A program made the translations under genes and the position numbers. Below, in pieces: positions 25,042-33,147 of a stretch of DNA of 44,272 bases (position 1 is its first letter; each line of letters opens with the position of its first letter). The notes below the pieces were generated by a model. It did not search any database and had not been told where the DNA came from. It saw only the letters and a program-made list of their open reading frames with translations. The stretch is from Azoarcus sp. (lineage in GTDB: Bacteria > Pseudomonadota > Gammaproteobacteria > Burkholderiales > Rhodocyclaceae). The DNA lies in the NCBI GenBank assembly GCA_031289095.1, contig JAITQD010000096.1:1-44272 (forward strand). The letters are read 5' to 3'.

Positions 25042-25659
25042 ATGAACTCAAACACCCAAACCACCAACATCCTCGTCGTCGGCATCGGCGGACAGGGCGT
25101 GATGACCGCCTCGGAAATCCTCTCGGAAGCCGCCATCTCGCAAGGCTACGAAGTCAAGAAAACCGAGGTCGCCGGCATGAGCCAGCGCGGCGGCGTCGTC
25201 TCGTCGCATGTGCGCTTCGGCCCCAAGGTGCTGTCGCCGGAAATCGCGCCTGGCGAAGCCGACATCCTCGTCGGTTTCGAGGCTGCCGAAGCCATGCGCT
25301 GGTGCCATTACCTGCGCCCGAAAAACGGCAAGACCGGCGGCGTGGCGATGATCAATCGCCTGAGGCTCACCCCGCCCATCGTCTCGCTCGGGCTGTTCGA
25401 TTATCCCGACAACCCCGTGGCCGCCGTGCGCAGCCAGGGCTTTGAGGTGCACGACTTCGACGCCGGTGAAATCGCCCGCGAACTGGGCGATCTGCGCCTG
25501 GTGAACACCATCATGCTGGGTGCGATCTCCGACAACCTGCCCTTCCCCGCCGAAACGCTGAAAGATTGCGTTGTCACCCGTTTCCGCGCCAAAAAACCAG
25601 CGCTCGCCGAATTAAACGCCAGGGCGTTCGATCTGGGCAAAGACGCCGGAAAAAAATAG
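25042..25659 (+). CDS. iorB: Indolepyruvate oxidoreductase, beta subunit
   Basis: A 205-residue gamma-type 2-oxoacid:ferredoxin oxidoreductase subunit. It opens NILVVGIGGQGVMTASEIL and has KTEVAGMSQRGGVVSSHVRFG, the family signatures. It forms the IorAB heterodimer with iorA, from which it is separated by the AAA/DUF4276 insertion. It starts 17 nt after the DUF4276 remnant and is followed 14 nt later by paaI. GC content returns to the chromosomal level here. Confidence 0.93.
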   Translation: MNSNTQTTNILVVGIGGQGVMTASEILSEAAISQGYEVKKTEVAGMSQRGGVVSSHVRFGPKVLSPEIAPGEADILVGFEAAEAMRWCHYLRPKNGKTGGVAMINRLRLTPPIVSLGLFDYPDNPVAAVRSQGFEVHDFDAGEIARELGDLRLVNTIMLGAISDNLPFPAETLKDCVVTRFRAKKPALAELNARAFDLGKDAGKK

Positions 25660-25673
25660 GTGCGACAGCCACT

Positions 25674-26090
25674 ATGGACATCGACATCGAAAAAATCCGC
25701 GCCTTCCTCGCCAACGACCGTTTTGCTGCAAATGCCGGCATCGTCATCGACTCGGTGACGGAAGACGAAGTGCAGTGCAGCATGCCGATCACCAGGGAGC
25801 ACCTGAACGCTGTCGGCACAGTGCAGGGCGGCGCAATCTTCACGCTCGCCGACCTCGCCTTCGCTGTGCATTCCAACCTGCGCCTGTTGTGCGGCGAAAA
25901 AATCGGCGCCACCGTCGGCCAGTCGAACAGCATTTCCTACCTTTCCGCCGCCAAGGGAAAACGACTGATCGCACGCTCTACCTGTCTTTCGCGCGGGCGC
26001 AGTGTGTCGGTTTTCCGTATCGAAATCCGGGACGATCTGGGAAATTTCATCGCCGACATGCGCGGCAACGGGTTCACGAAGGCGGCCTGA
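25674..26090 (+). CDS. paaI: PaaI-type hotdog thioesterase
   Basis: A 138-residue hotdog-fold protein. HLNAVGTVQGGAIFTLADLAFA carries the catalytic loop pattern (xxNxxGxxHGG-like, with Q in place of H), followed by the usual GQSNSISYLSAAKGKRL. PaaI thioesterases release CoA from stalled ring-hydroxylated phenylacetyl-CoA. It lies at the end of the ior cluster. The His-to-Gln change in the G-x-x-H-G-G stretch is worth noting, although active hotdog enzymes with VQGG exist. Confidence 0.8.
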   Translation: MDIDIEKIRAFLANDRFAANAGIVIDSVTEDEVQCSMPITREHLNAVGTVQGGAIFTLADLAFAVHSNLRLLCGEKIGATVGQSNSISYLSAAKGKRLIARSTCLSRGRSVSVFRIEIRDDLGNFIADMRGNGFTKAA

Positions 26091-26118
26091 CGAGCCGCTT
26101 TAGGCAGCCTGTCAATCA

Positions 26119-26146
26119 TTGACTTCGGCTCGCCCCTCGCTATAAT
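26119..26146 (+). promoter_or_regulatory. tRNA-Phe promoter
   Basis: TTGACT (26119-26124), a 16-nt spacer and a perfect TATAAT (26141-26146) lie 12 nt before the tRNA 5' end. This is a strong sigma-70 promoter, as expected for a single tRNA gene. Confidence 0.85.
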
Positions 26147-26158
26147 GCGCGCTTCCCC

Positions 26159-26234
<76 letters not shown>

Positions 26235-26260
26235 TTTTTTGTCCAAAGCAGTCCGATACA

Positions 26261-26300
26261 GGCCGGAAAGCCCAATAAAATCAAGGCTTCCGGCCTTTTT
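26261..26300 (+). terminator. Rho-independent terminator after tRNA-Phe
   Basis: GGCCGGAAAGCC (26261-26272) pairs with GGCTTCCGGCC (26285-26295) with one bulged A, followed by TTTTT. It sits 27 nt beyond the tRNA, which has its own T6 run at 26235-26240. Confidence 0.75.
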
Positions 26301-26361
26301 CTTGTCCGAAGTGATCCATTGAAATCCGGGGGTATTATTGGGGGCATTTTGGAGAATGCCC

Positions 26362-26430
26362 ATGCCCCTGACCGATACCGCCATTCGAAACGCCAAGCCT
26401 GTGAGGATGTTTGACGACGATTGTATATAG
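26362..26430 (+). pseudogene. Tyrosine-integrase gene, N-terminal stub
   Basis: The first 13 codons (MPLTDTAIRNAKP) are the typical beginning of tRNA-targeting P4-type phage integrases (DUF4102 domain). After nine unrelated codons the frame ends at TAG 26428-26430. The G-rich leader (GGGGGTATTATTGGGGGCATT, 26327-26347) also resembles DNA found between tRNA attachment sites and int genes. This is the scar of an element once integrated at tRNA-Phe. From 26431 to 26602 nothing coding is recognised; TGACGAC (26412-26418) and GTCGTCA (26432-26438) form a short inverted repeat. Confidence 0.75.
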
Positions 26431-26602
26431 AGTCGTCATGATCGCGCATCTGATTTGGAAGTGGCGGCAGGAGGCGAAAGGCGGCGCGAAAGGACTGGGC
26501 AAATCAGGCGGCGGAAATTCTTCCAGACGCTGCCAGTCAGATCCAGCTTGTTTCCCGTGAGGCCTACCCCAAGGCATAGGGGGGATTTTGGAGATACCGC
26601 CA

Positions 26603-27982
26603 TCATCCCTGCCCGATTTCGCGGGCGATTTCCAGCGCGCGATCCACGCGGTCGACGCCGTGGACGGCGATGCCGGGAATAGCCTGGCGCGGCAGATTGG
26701 CGCGGGGGACGATGGCGGTGGTAAAGCCCAGTTTGGCGGCTTCTTTCAGGCGTTCCTGCCCGCGCGGCGCGGGGCGGATTTCCCCGGCGAGACCCACTTC
26801 GCCGAAGACGGCGAGACCGCGCGGTAACGGGCGGTCGCGTAGCGAAGATGCTATCGCGAGCAGGATCGCCAAGTCTGCGGCGGGCTCGGCAATCTTGACG
26901 CCACCGACGGCGTTGACGAATACGTCCTGATCGAAGCAGACGATGCCAGCGTGGCGGTGCATGACCGCAAGCAGCATCGCCAGACGGGTCGGTTCCAGCC
27001 CGACGGAGAGCCGCCGCGGGTTGGGACTCTGGGCGCTGTCGACGAGGGCCTGAATTTCGACGAGCAGTGGCCGGGTGCCTTCCTGGGTGACAAGCACGCA
27101 ACTGCCGGATACGCTTGCGTCATGTTGGGAGAGAAAGATTGCCGAAGGGTTGGAAACGCCTTTGAGGCCGCGCTCGGTCATGGCGAAAACGCCCAGTTCG
27201 TTGACCGCGCCAAAACGGTTCTTGCAGGCGCGAACGAGGCGGAAGCTGGAATGGGTGTCGCCTTCAAAATAGAGCACGGTGTCGACGATGTGCTCAAGCA
27301 CGCGGGGGCCAGCAAGCGCGCCATCTTTGGTGACGTGGCCGACGAGGATGAGCGTGACGCCGCTTTGCTTGGCATGGCGCGTGAGTTGCGCCGCACACTC
27401 GCGCACCTGCCCGACCGAACCGGGGGCCGATTGCAGGTTTTCCGAGTACAGGGTCTGGATCGAGTCGATGACCGCCACCCGCGGCGCGGTCTCGGCGAGA
27501 CTGTCGAGGATGCGTTCGAGATTGATTTCGGTGAGCAGTTGCAAGCCGCCCGGCGCCAGTTGAAGGCGCTGGGCGCGCAGGGCGACCTGTTCGCCGGATT
27601 CTTCGCCGCTTACGTAAACAACAGGGTGTTCTTCCGCCAACCGGCACAGGGCCTGCAACAGCAGGGTCGATTTGCCGATGCCGGGATCGCCGCCGATCAG
27701 CACGACGCCGCCAGCGACCAGGCCGCCGCCGAGCACGCGGTCGAATTCGGCGATGCCGCTCGGGATGCGCGGTTCTTCACGCGCTTCGAGCGCAGCCAGC
27801 ATTTGTATTTTCGCCACAGTACCGGCCACACCAACCTTTCGCACTGGCGCGCCACCCGCGCCGCGTTCGACAATGGCTTCAACTAGGGTGTTCCATACTC
27901 GGCATTGCGGGCACTGTCCTTGCCAGCGCGGGGACTGCACACCGCACTCGGTGCAGATGTAGGCGGATTTCGCTTTCGGCAT
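26603..27982 (-). CDS. radA: DNA repair protein RadA
   Basis: A 459-residue protein. It has an N-terminal C4 zinc finger (CTECG...CPQC, residues 11-27), a RecA-like ATPase with Walker A GGDPGIGKST at about 97-106, the RadA-specific KNRFGAVNELGVF motif near 258, and a Lon-protease-like C-terminal domain (about 300-459, with AIASSLRDRPLPRGLAVFGE). RadA promotes branch migration in recombinational repair. Length and motifs are complete. It is divergent from lplT over 141 nt. Confidence 0.97.
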   Translation of the reverse strand: MPKAKSAYICTECGVQSPRWQGQCPQCRVWNTLVEAIVERGAGGAPVRKVGVAGTVAKIQMLAALEAREEPRIPSGIAEFDRVLGGGLVAGGVVLIGGDPGIGKSTLLLQALCRLAEEHPVVYVSGEESGEQVALRAQRLQLAPGGLQLLTEINLERILDSLAETAPRVAVIDSIQTLYSENLQSAPGSVGQVRECAAQLTRHAKQSGVTLILVGHVTKDGALAGPRVLEHIVDTVLYFEGDTHSSFRLVRACKNRFGAVNELGVFAMTERGLKGVSNPSAIFLSQHDASVSGSCVLVTQEGTRPLLVEIQALVDSAQSPNPRRLSVGLEPTRLAMLLAVMHRHAGIVCFDQDVFVNAVGGVKIAEPAADLAILLAIASSLRDRPLPRGLAVFGEVGLAGEIRPAPRGQERLKEAAKLGFTTAIVPRANLPRQAIPGIAVHGVDRVDRALEIAREIGQG

Positions 27983-28123
27983 TTTTGTCGCCCAGGGGGG
28001 AGATGGGCACGATTAGACCACACGCGCAATCGCCCGCCACTGCCCCAAGGCTTTTATCACAGGCTGGACGGTCTTCATGTTATAAGACCGCTTCCATAAA
28101 CGATCTACACGGTTTGGCAGACG

Positions 28124-29362
28124 ATGCCTTTTGGCTTTTACATCATCATGGCGGCGCAGTTTTTCTCCGCGCTCGCCGACAACGCGCTGCTCATCGTCGC
28201 CATCGACATGCTCCGGAAAGTGGGAGCGCCTCCAGAACACGAACCTTTGCTGCGGTCTTTTTTCGCGGTTTCCTACGTCGTGCTGGCCGCCTTCGTGGGC
28301 GCATTCGCGGATTCGATGCCGAAGTGGCGGGTCATGCTCATCAGCAACACGATCAAGATCGGCGGCTGCCTGCTGCTCTTTGCCGGGGCGCAGCCCTTAT
28401 ATGCCTACGCCGTGGTCGGGCTGGGCGCGGCAGCCTATTCGCCAGCCAAGTACGGCATCCTCACCGAGTATCTGCCGCACCGCAAACTGGTGGTAGCCAA
28501 CGGCTGGATCGAGGGGCTGACCGTGGCGGCGATCATTTTCGGCACTGTGTTCGGCGGCGAGCTGGTCGACGAAAAAATCGTGAGCTGGTTCGCCACTTTC
28601 GATCTACAGCCCTTCGATCCCACTTTGCTCGCCATCGTCATCATCGGGGTGTTTTACCTGATCGCTGCGGTCTTCAACCTGTTTATTCCCGATACCGGCG
28701 TCGATCACAAACCGCTCAACAACAACCCGCTTTACCTGCTGCACGATTTTATCCACTGCCTGCGGCTGCTGTGGCGCGACAAACTCGGGCAAATCTCGCT
28801 GGCCTCCACCACACTGGCCTGGGGTGCGGCGGCGACGCTGCAATTGATCGTCCTCGCTTGGGCCTCCCCCAACCTGGGGCTGGATCTGTCGAAGGCGACA
28901 CGCCTGCTGGGCGTGGTGGCCGCCGGCATGGCGACCGGCGCGATCCTGGCCTCACGCATCAGCCTGCGCAATTCGGTGCAGGTGTTGCCGCTCGGCGTCT
29001 TCATGGGATTCATCATCCTGCTCATGCCGCTGGTCACGAACCTGTACCTCGCTTGCGTCATGCTGTTCATCATCGGCACCTGCGGCGGTTTCTTCGTCGT
29101 TCCGATGAACGCCCTTCTCCAGCATCGCGGCCACATCCTGATGGGCGCCGGGCATTCGATCGCAGTGCAAAATTTCAATGAAAACCTGTCTATTCTGTTG
29201 ATGAACGGCGCATATGCGTTGCTGATTTTCTGGAGTCTGTCTGCCAACACCGTGGTGGTGCTGTTCGGGCTGTTCGTGGCGGGGTCGATGTTCCTGGTCA
29301 AGCGTTGGTACACGGCCAGCCAGCGCACGACCGACGCTGTTTCTCAACTCGACAACATATAG
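28124..29362 (+). CDS. lplT: Lysophospholipid transporter LplT
   Basis: A 412-residue major-facilitator protein with twelve predicted helices. The start MPFGFYIIMAAQFFSALADNA and AAYSPAKYGILTEYLPHRKLV are typical of LplT. It brings lysophospholipids to the cytoplasmic face for re-acylation. The acyltransferase (Aas) gene usually found next to it is absent here. It converges with the uracil-DNA glycosylase gene. Confidence 0.93.
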   Translation: MPFGFYIIMAAQFFSALADNALLIVAIDMLRKVGAPPEHEPLLRSFFAVSYVVLAAFVGAFADSMPKWRVMLISNTIKIGGCLLLFAGAQPLYAYAVVGLGAAAYSPAKYGILTEYLPHRKLVVANGWIEGLTVAAIIFGTVFGGELVDEKIVSWFATFDLQPFDPTLLAIVIIGVFYLIAAVFNLFIPDTGVDHKPLNNNPLYLLHDFIHCLRLLWRDKLGQISLASTTLAWGAAATLQLIVLAWASPNLGLDLSKATRLLGVVAAGMATGAILASRISLRNSVQVLPLGVFMGFIILLMPLVTNLYLACVMLFIIGTCGGFFVVPMNALLQHRGHILMGAGHSIAVQNFNENLSILLMNGAYALLIFWSLSANTVVVLFGLFVAGSMFLVKRWYTASQRTTDAVSQLDNI

Positions 29363-29395
29363 CGGGATAAGGGCAGCCTGCGAACCGCGTCCCGT

Positions 29396-30217
29396 TCAGT
29401 TCCCTTCCGCCATCAGGCGGCGCGCGAAACACAGGTCTTCCCACGCCTTGCCCTTGTCCAGCGGATTGCGCAGCAGGTAGGCCGGGTGATAGGTCACGGT
29501 CACCGCCACGCCAGCGTGCTCGAAACGTTTGCCGCGCGCGGCGGCGATGCTGATTTCGCGCCCAAGCAGGGCTTGCGCCGCCGGCCGACCCAGTGCAATC
29601 AGCAGGCGAGGCCGGACAAGCTTGATCTGACGGTCGAGGTAAGGCAGGCAGGCAGCGATTTCCGCCGCTTCAGGGGTGCGGTTGTGCGGCGGGCGGCATT
29701 TGACGGCGTTGGCGATGTAGACATCCTCACCGCGCTTGAGGCCGAGCGCCGCCAGCATGTTGTCGAGCAGTTTCCCGGCCTGCCCGACAAAGGGTTCGCC
29801 GCGCCGGTCTTCTTCCGCCCCCGGCCCTTCACCGACAAACATCCAGCGCGCGCCACGGTCGCCGACGCCCGGCACGGCCTGTGTGCGCCGTTCGCACAGC
29901 GGACAGGCGCGGCAAGCGAGAATGGTTTCTTCCAGCGCCGGCCAGTCCAGTGCGGCGATCTGGGGCGCGCCTCCGGCAACGGGCGAGACCGTCGCAGGAG
30001 AATCGTTGACCCGCGCCGTGGCGGCGACCGGCATGAGGGGTTCCCGTGGCGCGGCGATCCGTCCGTCCGCGCTTTCCCGTTTCGGGTTGTCCACGACAGC
30101 TGGCGCGGACGCGGCAATGTTGGCCGCGTCGACCGCGCCATCGCCATCGGCGGCGCGCAGACGCCACAGAGGCGTCAGCCCCATTTCGCGGAGAAGGGCG
30201 GCGCGGCGCGGCGTCAC
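29396..30217 (-). CDS. Uracil-DNA glycosylase, family 4/5-like (Fe-S)
   Basis: A 273-residue protein. A variable Ala/Pro-rich N-terminal 85 residues precedes the UDG fold. Cys ligands of a [4Fe-4S] cluster occur in ACRACPLC and KCRPP and beyond. Motif A is GEGPGAEEDRRGEPFVG and motif B is HPAYLLRNP. It removes uracil from DNA. Its N-terminal extension is typical of the bacterial 'phage SPO1 DNA polymerase-related' branch. The ATG overlaps the rimI stop (ATGA). Confidence 0.9.
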   Translation of the reverse strand: MTPRRAALLREMGLTPLWRLRAADGDGAVDAANIAASAPAVVDNPKRESADGRIAAPREPLMPVAATARVNDSPATVSPVAGGAPQIAALDWPALEETILACRACPLCERRTQAVPGVGDRGARWMFVGEGPGAEEDRRGEPFVGQAGKLLDNMLAALGLKRGEDVYIANAVKCRPPHNRTPEAAEIAACLPYLDRQIKLVRPRLLIALGRPAAQALLGREISIAAARGKRFEHAGVAVTVTYHPAYLLRNPLDKGKAWEDLCFARRLMAEGN

Positions 30218-30666
30218 AGATCCCGCCTCATGACGATGGCATCCTCGCGCCCGATAGCCGCCGGGTAATAGCCCTTGCGCCGTCCGATTTCGACGAAGCC
30301 GGCATGTTGGTACATCGCAAGCGCATGCGCGCTGGAAGGGCGCACCTCAAGGAAGAACCGGCGGACGCCGCAGCAGCGGACGTCATCCGCCAAGTATTCG
30401 AGCAGGCGACCTCCGAGGCCTCGCCCCTGCTCGCCACGCACTACGCTGATGTTGAGCAAATGAGCCTCATCAATCACCACCAGCACCACGGCGTAGGCGA
30501 CGGGTGAACCGCCATCCAGCATCAGACGGCAGAGATGTTTCGCGGCCAGTGAATCGGCAAAATTCCCCCGCGTCCAGGGAAAAGGGTGCAAACCGGCTTC
30601 CTGTGTCATTACCCAGTCGAGATCGCGTTCCGTCATGGGGGCGAAGCTGAAGTCCTGCGCCGTCAT
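30214..30666 (-). CDS. rimI: Ribosomal-protein-alanine N-acetyltransferase
   Basis: A 150-residue GNAT enzyme. The acetyl-CoA motif reads VVRGEQGRGLGGRLLEYL, followed by FFLEVRPSSAHALAMYQHAGF and RKGYYP, as in RimI, which acetylates the N-terminus of ribosomal protein S18. It is coupled by ATGA overlaps both to tsaB upstream and to the UDG gene downstream, a common proteobacterial order. Confidence 0.93.
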   Translation of the reverse strand: MTAQDFSFAPMTERDLDWVMTQEAGLHPFPWTRGNFADSLAAKHLCRLMLDGGSPVAYAVVLVVIDEAHLLNISVVRGEQGRGLGGRLLEYLADDVRCCGVRRFFLEVRPSSAHALAMYQHAGFVEIGRRKGYYPAAIGREDAIVMRRDL

Positions 30667-31346
30667 GCCTTGTTTCCCCGCATCAGACGTTCAGCGGTGG
30701 TCAGCGCCACCTTGTTGCGCACGTAAAGGGGAACGGCGCGCTCGGGCTCAACGATGGCGGCCCCACCCCACCCTGCCGCCAGCCGCGCCACCGCTTCCGC
30801 CGACGGAACAGCCTGGGGATCGCAGCCGGCAAGCCCTGCACGGACAGGGGCGAGTTTCGCTTCGTAGGCAGCGAAGCCCGATCCCAGACCAAAGGTTCCG
30901 CCTCCCGGATGCGGCAGATCGCTGGGCGCGCAACAGACAGGCGCGGACAGTTCGATCGCCATGCCGTTCTCGACCCGGTAGCATCCGTGGTAAATCTCGC
31001 CCATGCGGGCATCGGTCGCCGCCAGCGCCAGGGGCAAGGGCGATTGCGCGGCCAGCGCCGCCAGACTGCATACCGGGATCACCCCCAGCCCGGCCCCGAG
31101 CGCCAGCCCCTGCGCAACGCCGCAGGCCAGCCGCAGACCGGTGAAAGCGCCTGGCCCCGCGCCGAAGGCTACGGCATCAAGCGCGCCTATGCCCAGTCCG
31201 GCTTCGGCCAGCAGGGCGCGCACAACGGCGAGGATGCGTTCGGAGTGGCTGGCGTGCCCTTCGAGCCAGACGAGACGTGTCACACCACCGCAACGGAGCG
31301 CGATACTGGCGCGTTCACAGGAAGATTCAAAAGCCAGGAGATTCAT
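30663..31346 (-). CDS. tsaB: tRNA threonylcarbamoyladenosine synthesis protein TsaB
   Basis: A 227-residue ASKHA-fold protein with MNLLAFESSCERASIAL at the start and GAGPGAFTGLRLACGVAQGLA, the TsaB signature. With TsaD and TsaE it makes t6A37 in ANN-reading tRNAs. The start at 31346 is the first family-like methionine; the frame upstream to 31772 is not coding. It is the first gene of tsaB-rimI-udg. Confidence 0.93.
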   Translation of the reverse strand: MNLLAFESSCERASIALRCGGVTRLVWLEGHASHSERILAVVRALLAEAGLGIGALDAVAFGAGPGAFTGLRLACGVAQGLALGAGLGVIPVCSLAALAAQSPLPLALAATDARMGEIYHGCYRVENGMAIELSAPVCCAPSDLPHPGGGTFGLGSGFAAYEAKLAPVRAGLAGCDPQAVPSAEAVARLAAGWGGAAIVEPERAVPLYVRNKVALTTAERLMRGNKA

Positions 31347-31479
31347 CGTGTCCGGTATTCTACCGTCCCGGCCCGCGCCGGGTCTCCCCCGGGCACATTC
31401 GCATCGTGGCGCAATGAGCCGGAAATGCGCGTTCGGGATGTCTTTCATCAATTTCGGCATATTTTCATCGGGCGCGCCG

Positions 31480-31485
31480 TATAAT
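31480..31485 (+). promoter_or_regulatory. -10 box just upstream of yciB
   Basis: A perfect TATAAT ends 8 nt before the yciB ATG, so transcription from it would start at or within two or three bases of the start codon. No Shine-Dalgarno lies between. The -35 region is poor. Confidence 0.5.
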
Positions 31486-31493
31486 CCGGCCCC

Positions 31494-32108
31494 ATGAAAT
31501 TTCTTTTTGACCTCCTCCCCGTCATCTTCTTTTTCGGTACTTACAAATTCGCGGGGGCGTATCCCGATGAGTCGCTGGCGCTGGCAACGAACTGGCTGGG
31601 CAACGACATTTCCGCAGGTCAGGCGCCGATCCTGATCGCCACTTTCGTCACCATCGTCGCCACAGCGCTGCAAATCGTCATCGTCTGGATCAAGCACCGC
31701 AGGGTCGACCGCATGCTGTGGGTGAGCCTGATCATCATCGCCGTCCTGGGTGGCGCGACGCTCGTGTTCCACGATACGGCTTTCATCAAATGGAAACCCA
31801 CCGTGTTCTATTGGCTGCTCGGCGCGACGCTGTTGGGGTCGAGCGCGTTTTTCGGGCGCAATCTCATCAAGCGCATGCTCCAGGCCCAGATCAGTCTTCC
31901 CGAACCGATATGGTCTCGCCTCAATCTGGCCTGGGCGCTATTCTTCGTCCTTCTGGGCGCACTCAACCTTTACGTGGCTTTTCACTACCCGGAAGAAACC
32001 TGGGTAAATTTCAAGGTTTTCGTCTGTTCGGCACTGATTCTCGTTTTTTCACTTGCCCAGGGGCTTTACCTGTCGAAGCACCTGATCGACGACAAGGCCG
32101 ATGGCTGA
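31494..32108 (+). CDS. yciB: Septation protein A / intracellular septation protein
   Basis: A 204-residue inner-membrane protein with five or six helices. It opens MKFLFDLLPVIFFFGTYKFAG and has HDTAFIKWKPTVFYWLLG and RLNLAWALFFVLLGALNLYVAF, hallmarks of YciB/IspZ. It takes part in cell-envelope integrity and septation. The start is fixed by the family N-terminus. It precedes the parvulin gene without the bolA-family gene often found between them. Confidence 0.93.
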   Translation: MKFLFDLLPVIFFFGTYKFAGAYPDESLALATNWLGNDISAGQAPILIATFVTIVATALQIVIVWIKHRRVDRMLWVSLIIIAVLGGATLVFHDTAFIKWKPTVFYWLLGATLLGSSAFFGRNLIKRMLQAQISLPEPIWSRLNLAWALFFVLLGALNLYVAFHYPEETWVNFKVFVCSALILVFSLAQGLYLSKHLIDDKADG

Positions 32109-32204
32109 AGCAGCATCGCCGAACCACTGCGGTTCGGCCCACTCTTACTCCATGTCTCCCCCATGGCCATCGCGGCCACAACCCGCCAAAAGGAAAAAAT
32201 TCCA

Positions 32205-33038
32205 ATGAAACCAGTTTCGACTTTATTGTCCGCCCTGCTCGCCACCGGCCTTTTCACCCTTGCGGGCTGCGCTGGCGATCACGTGGCCAATTCCGACGCT
32301 GCGGCCAAGCCCGATGAAACGGCCAACTCCATCGCCACCGTCAACGGCGTCGCCATTCCGAACAGTTACGCCGATACGATGATTGAATCGTACCGCGCCC
32401 AGGGCGCGCCGGATGACGACAAACTGAAGGACAGCGTTCGCAAGGATCTCATCCGCCGCGAGGTGCTCGAACAGGCCGCGGTCAAGGCCGGCGTGAACAA
32501 GCGCTCCGACATCGTGGCCCGGCAGAATTTGGCCCGCCAGAACGTGCTGATCCAGGACTATTTGCAGGACTGGGTGAAAAGCAATCCGCCAACCGATGAA
32601 GAAATGAAGACGGAATACGACACAGTCAAGGCCCGTCTGGAAGCGAACAAGGAATATCATGTTCGCCACATCTTGCTGAAAACCGAGGATGAAGCCAAGG
32701 CCGTCATCGCTCGCCTCAACAAGGGGGCCAAGTTCGCCGATCTGGCGAAGAAGTCGCTCGACCAGGGTTCCAAGGATCGCGGCGGCGACCTCGGCTGGAC
32801 CGACAACACTCAGTTCGTGCCGCCTTTCGCCGAAGCAACGACCAAACTCGCCAAGGGCAAGTACACCACGACGCCGGTCAAAACCGAATTCGGCTACCAC
32901 GTCATCCTGCTGGAAGACTCGCGCACCCTGCAAGTGCCGGCTTATGAAGAAGTAAAGGCGCAATTGCAGCAGAACCTGCAAAACAAGAAGGTTCAGACCT
33001 ACATTGAGCAACTGGAGCAGTCCGCCGAGGTGAAGTAA
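32205..33038 (+). CDS. PpiC-type peptidyl-prolyl isomerase lipoprotein
   Basis: A 277-residue exported protein. The signal ends in the lipobox LAGC with Cys22, so it is predicted to be lipid-anchored. Residues 45-130 are the SurA/PrsA-like N-terminal helical domain, and 150-240 a parvulin domain (EYHVRHILLKTEDEAK, DRGGDLGWTDNTQFVPPF, EFGYHVILLED). It folds or holds envelope proteins. ATG 32205 follows AAAGGAAA; an upstream ATG at 32163 would place residues before the signal peptide. A strong terminator follows. Confidence 0.9.
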   Translation: MKPVSTLLSALLATGLFTLAGCAGDHVANSDAAAKPDETANSIATVNGVAIPNSYADTMIESYRAQGAPDDDKLKDSVRKDLIRREVLEQAAVKAGVNKRSDIVARQNLARQNVLIQDYLQDWVKSNPPTDEEMKTEYDTVKARLEANKEYHVRHILLKTEDEAKAVIARLNKGAKFADLAKKSLDQGSKDRGGDLGWTDNTQFVPPFAEATTKLAKGKYTTTPVKTEFGYHVILLEDSRTLQVPAYEEVKAQLQQNLQNKKVQTYIEQLEQSAEVK

Positions 33039-33059
33039 ACCCGAGCGGTCGCACAAAAA

Positions 33060-33100
33060 CTGAAAGGCGGGTGGATTATTCCACCCGCCTTTCAGTTTTA
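33060..33100 (+). terminator. Terminator after the parvulin gene
   Basis: A perfect 16-bp stem (33060-33075 with 33080-33095), a TTAT loop and a TTTTA tail. It lies 21 nt after the stop codon and also lies in the gap to the convergent acyl-CoA dehydrogenase gene. Confidence 0.85.
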
Positions 33101-33147
33101 CTGTGCGGCGCTTTCCTTACGGAAAAGATCGCGCCGCGTTCACAGGT

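Noticed and set aside
26439-26560. Short open frame starting MIAHLIWKWRQEAKGG after the integrase stub
   Set aside because: No ribosome-binding site, no family pattern and a composition like random GC-rich DNA; probably element debris.
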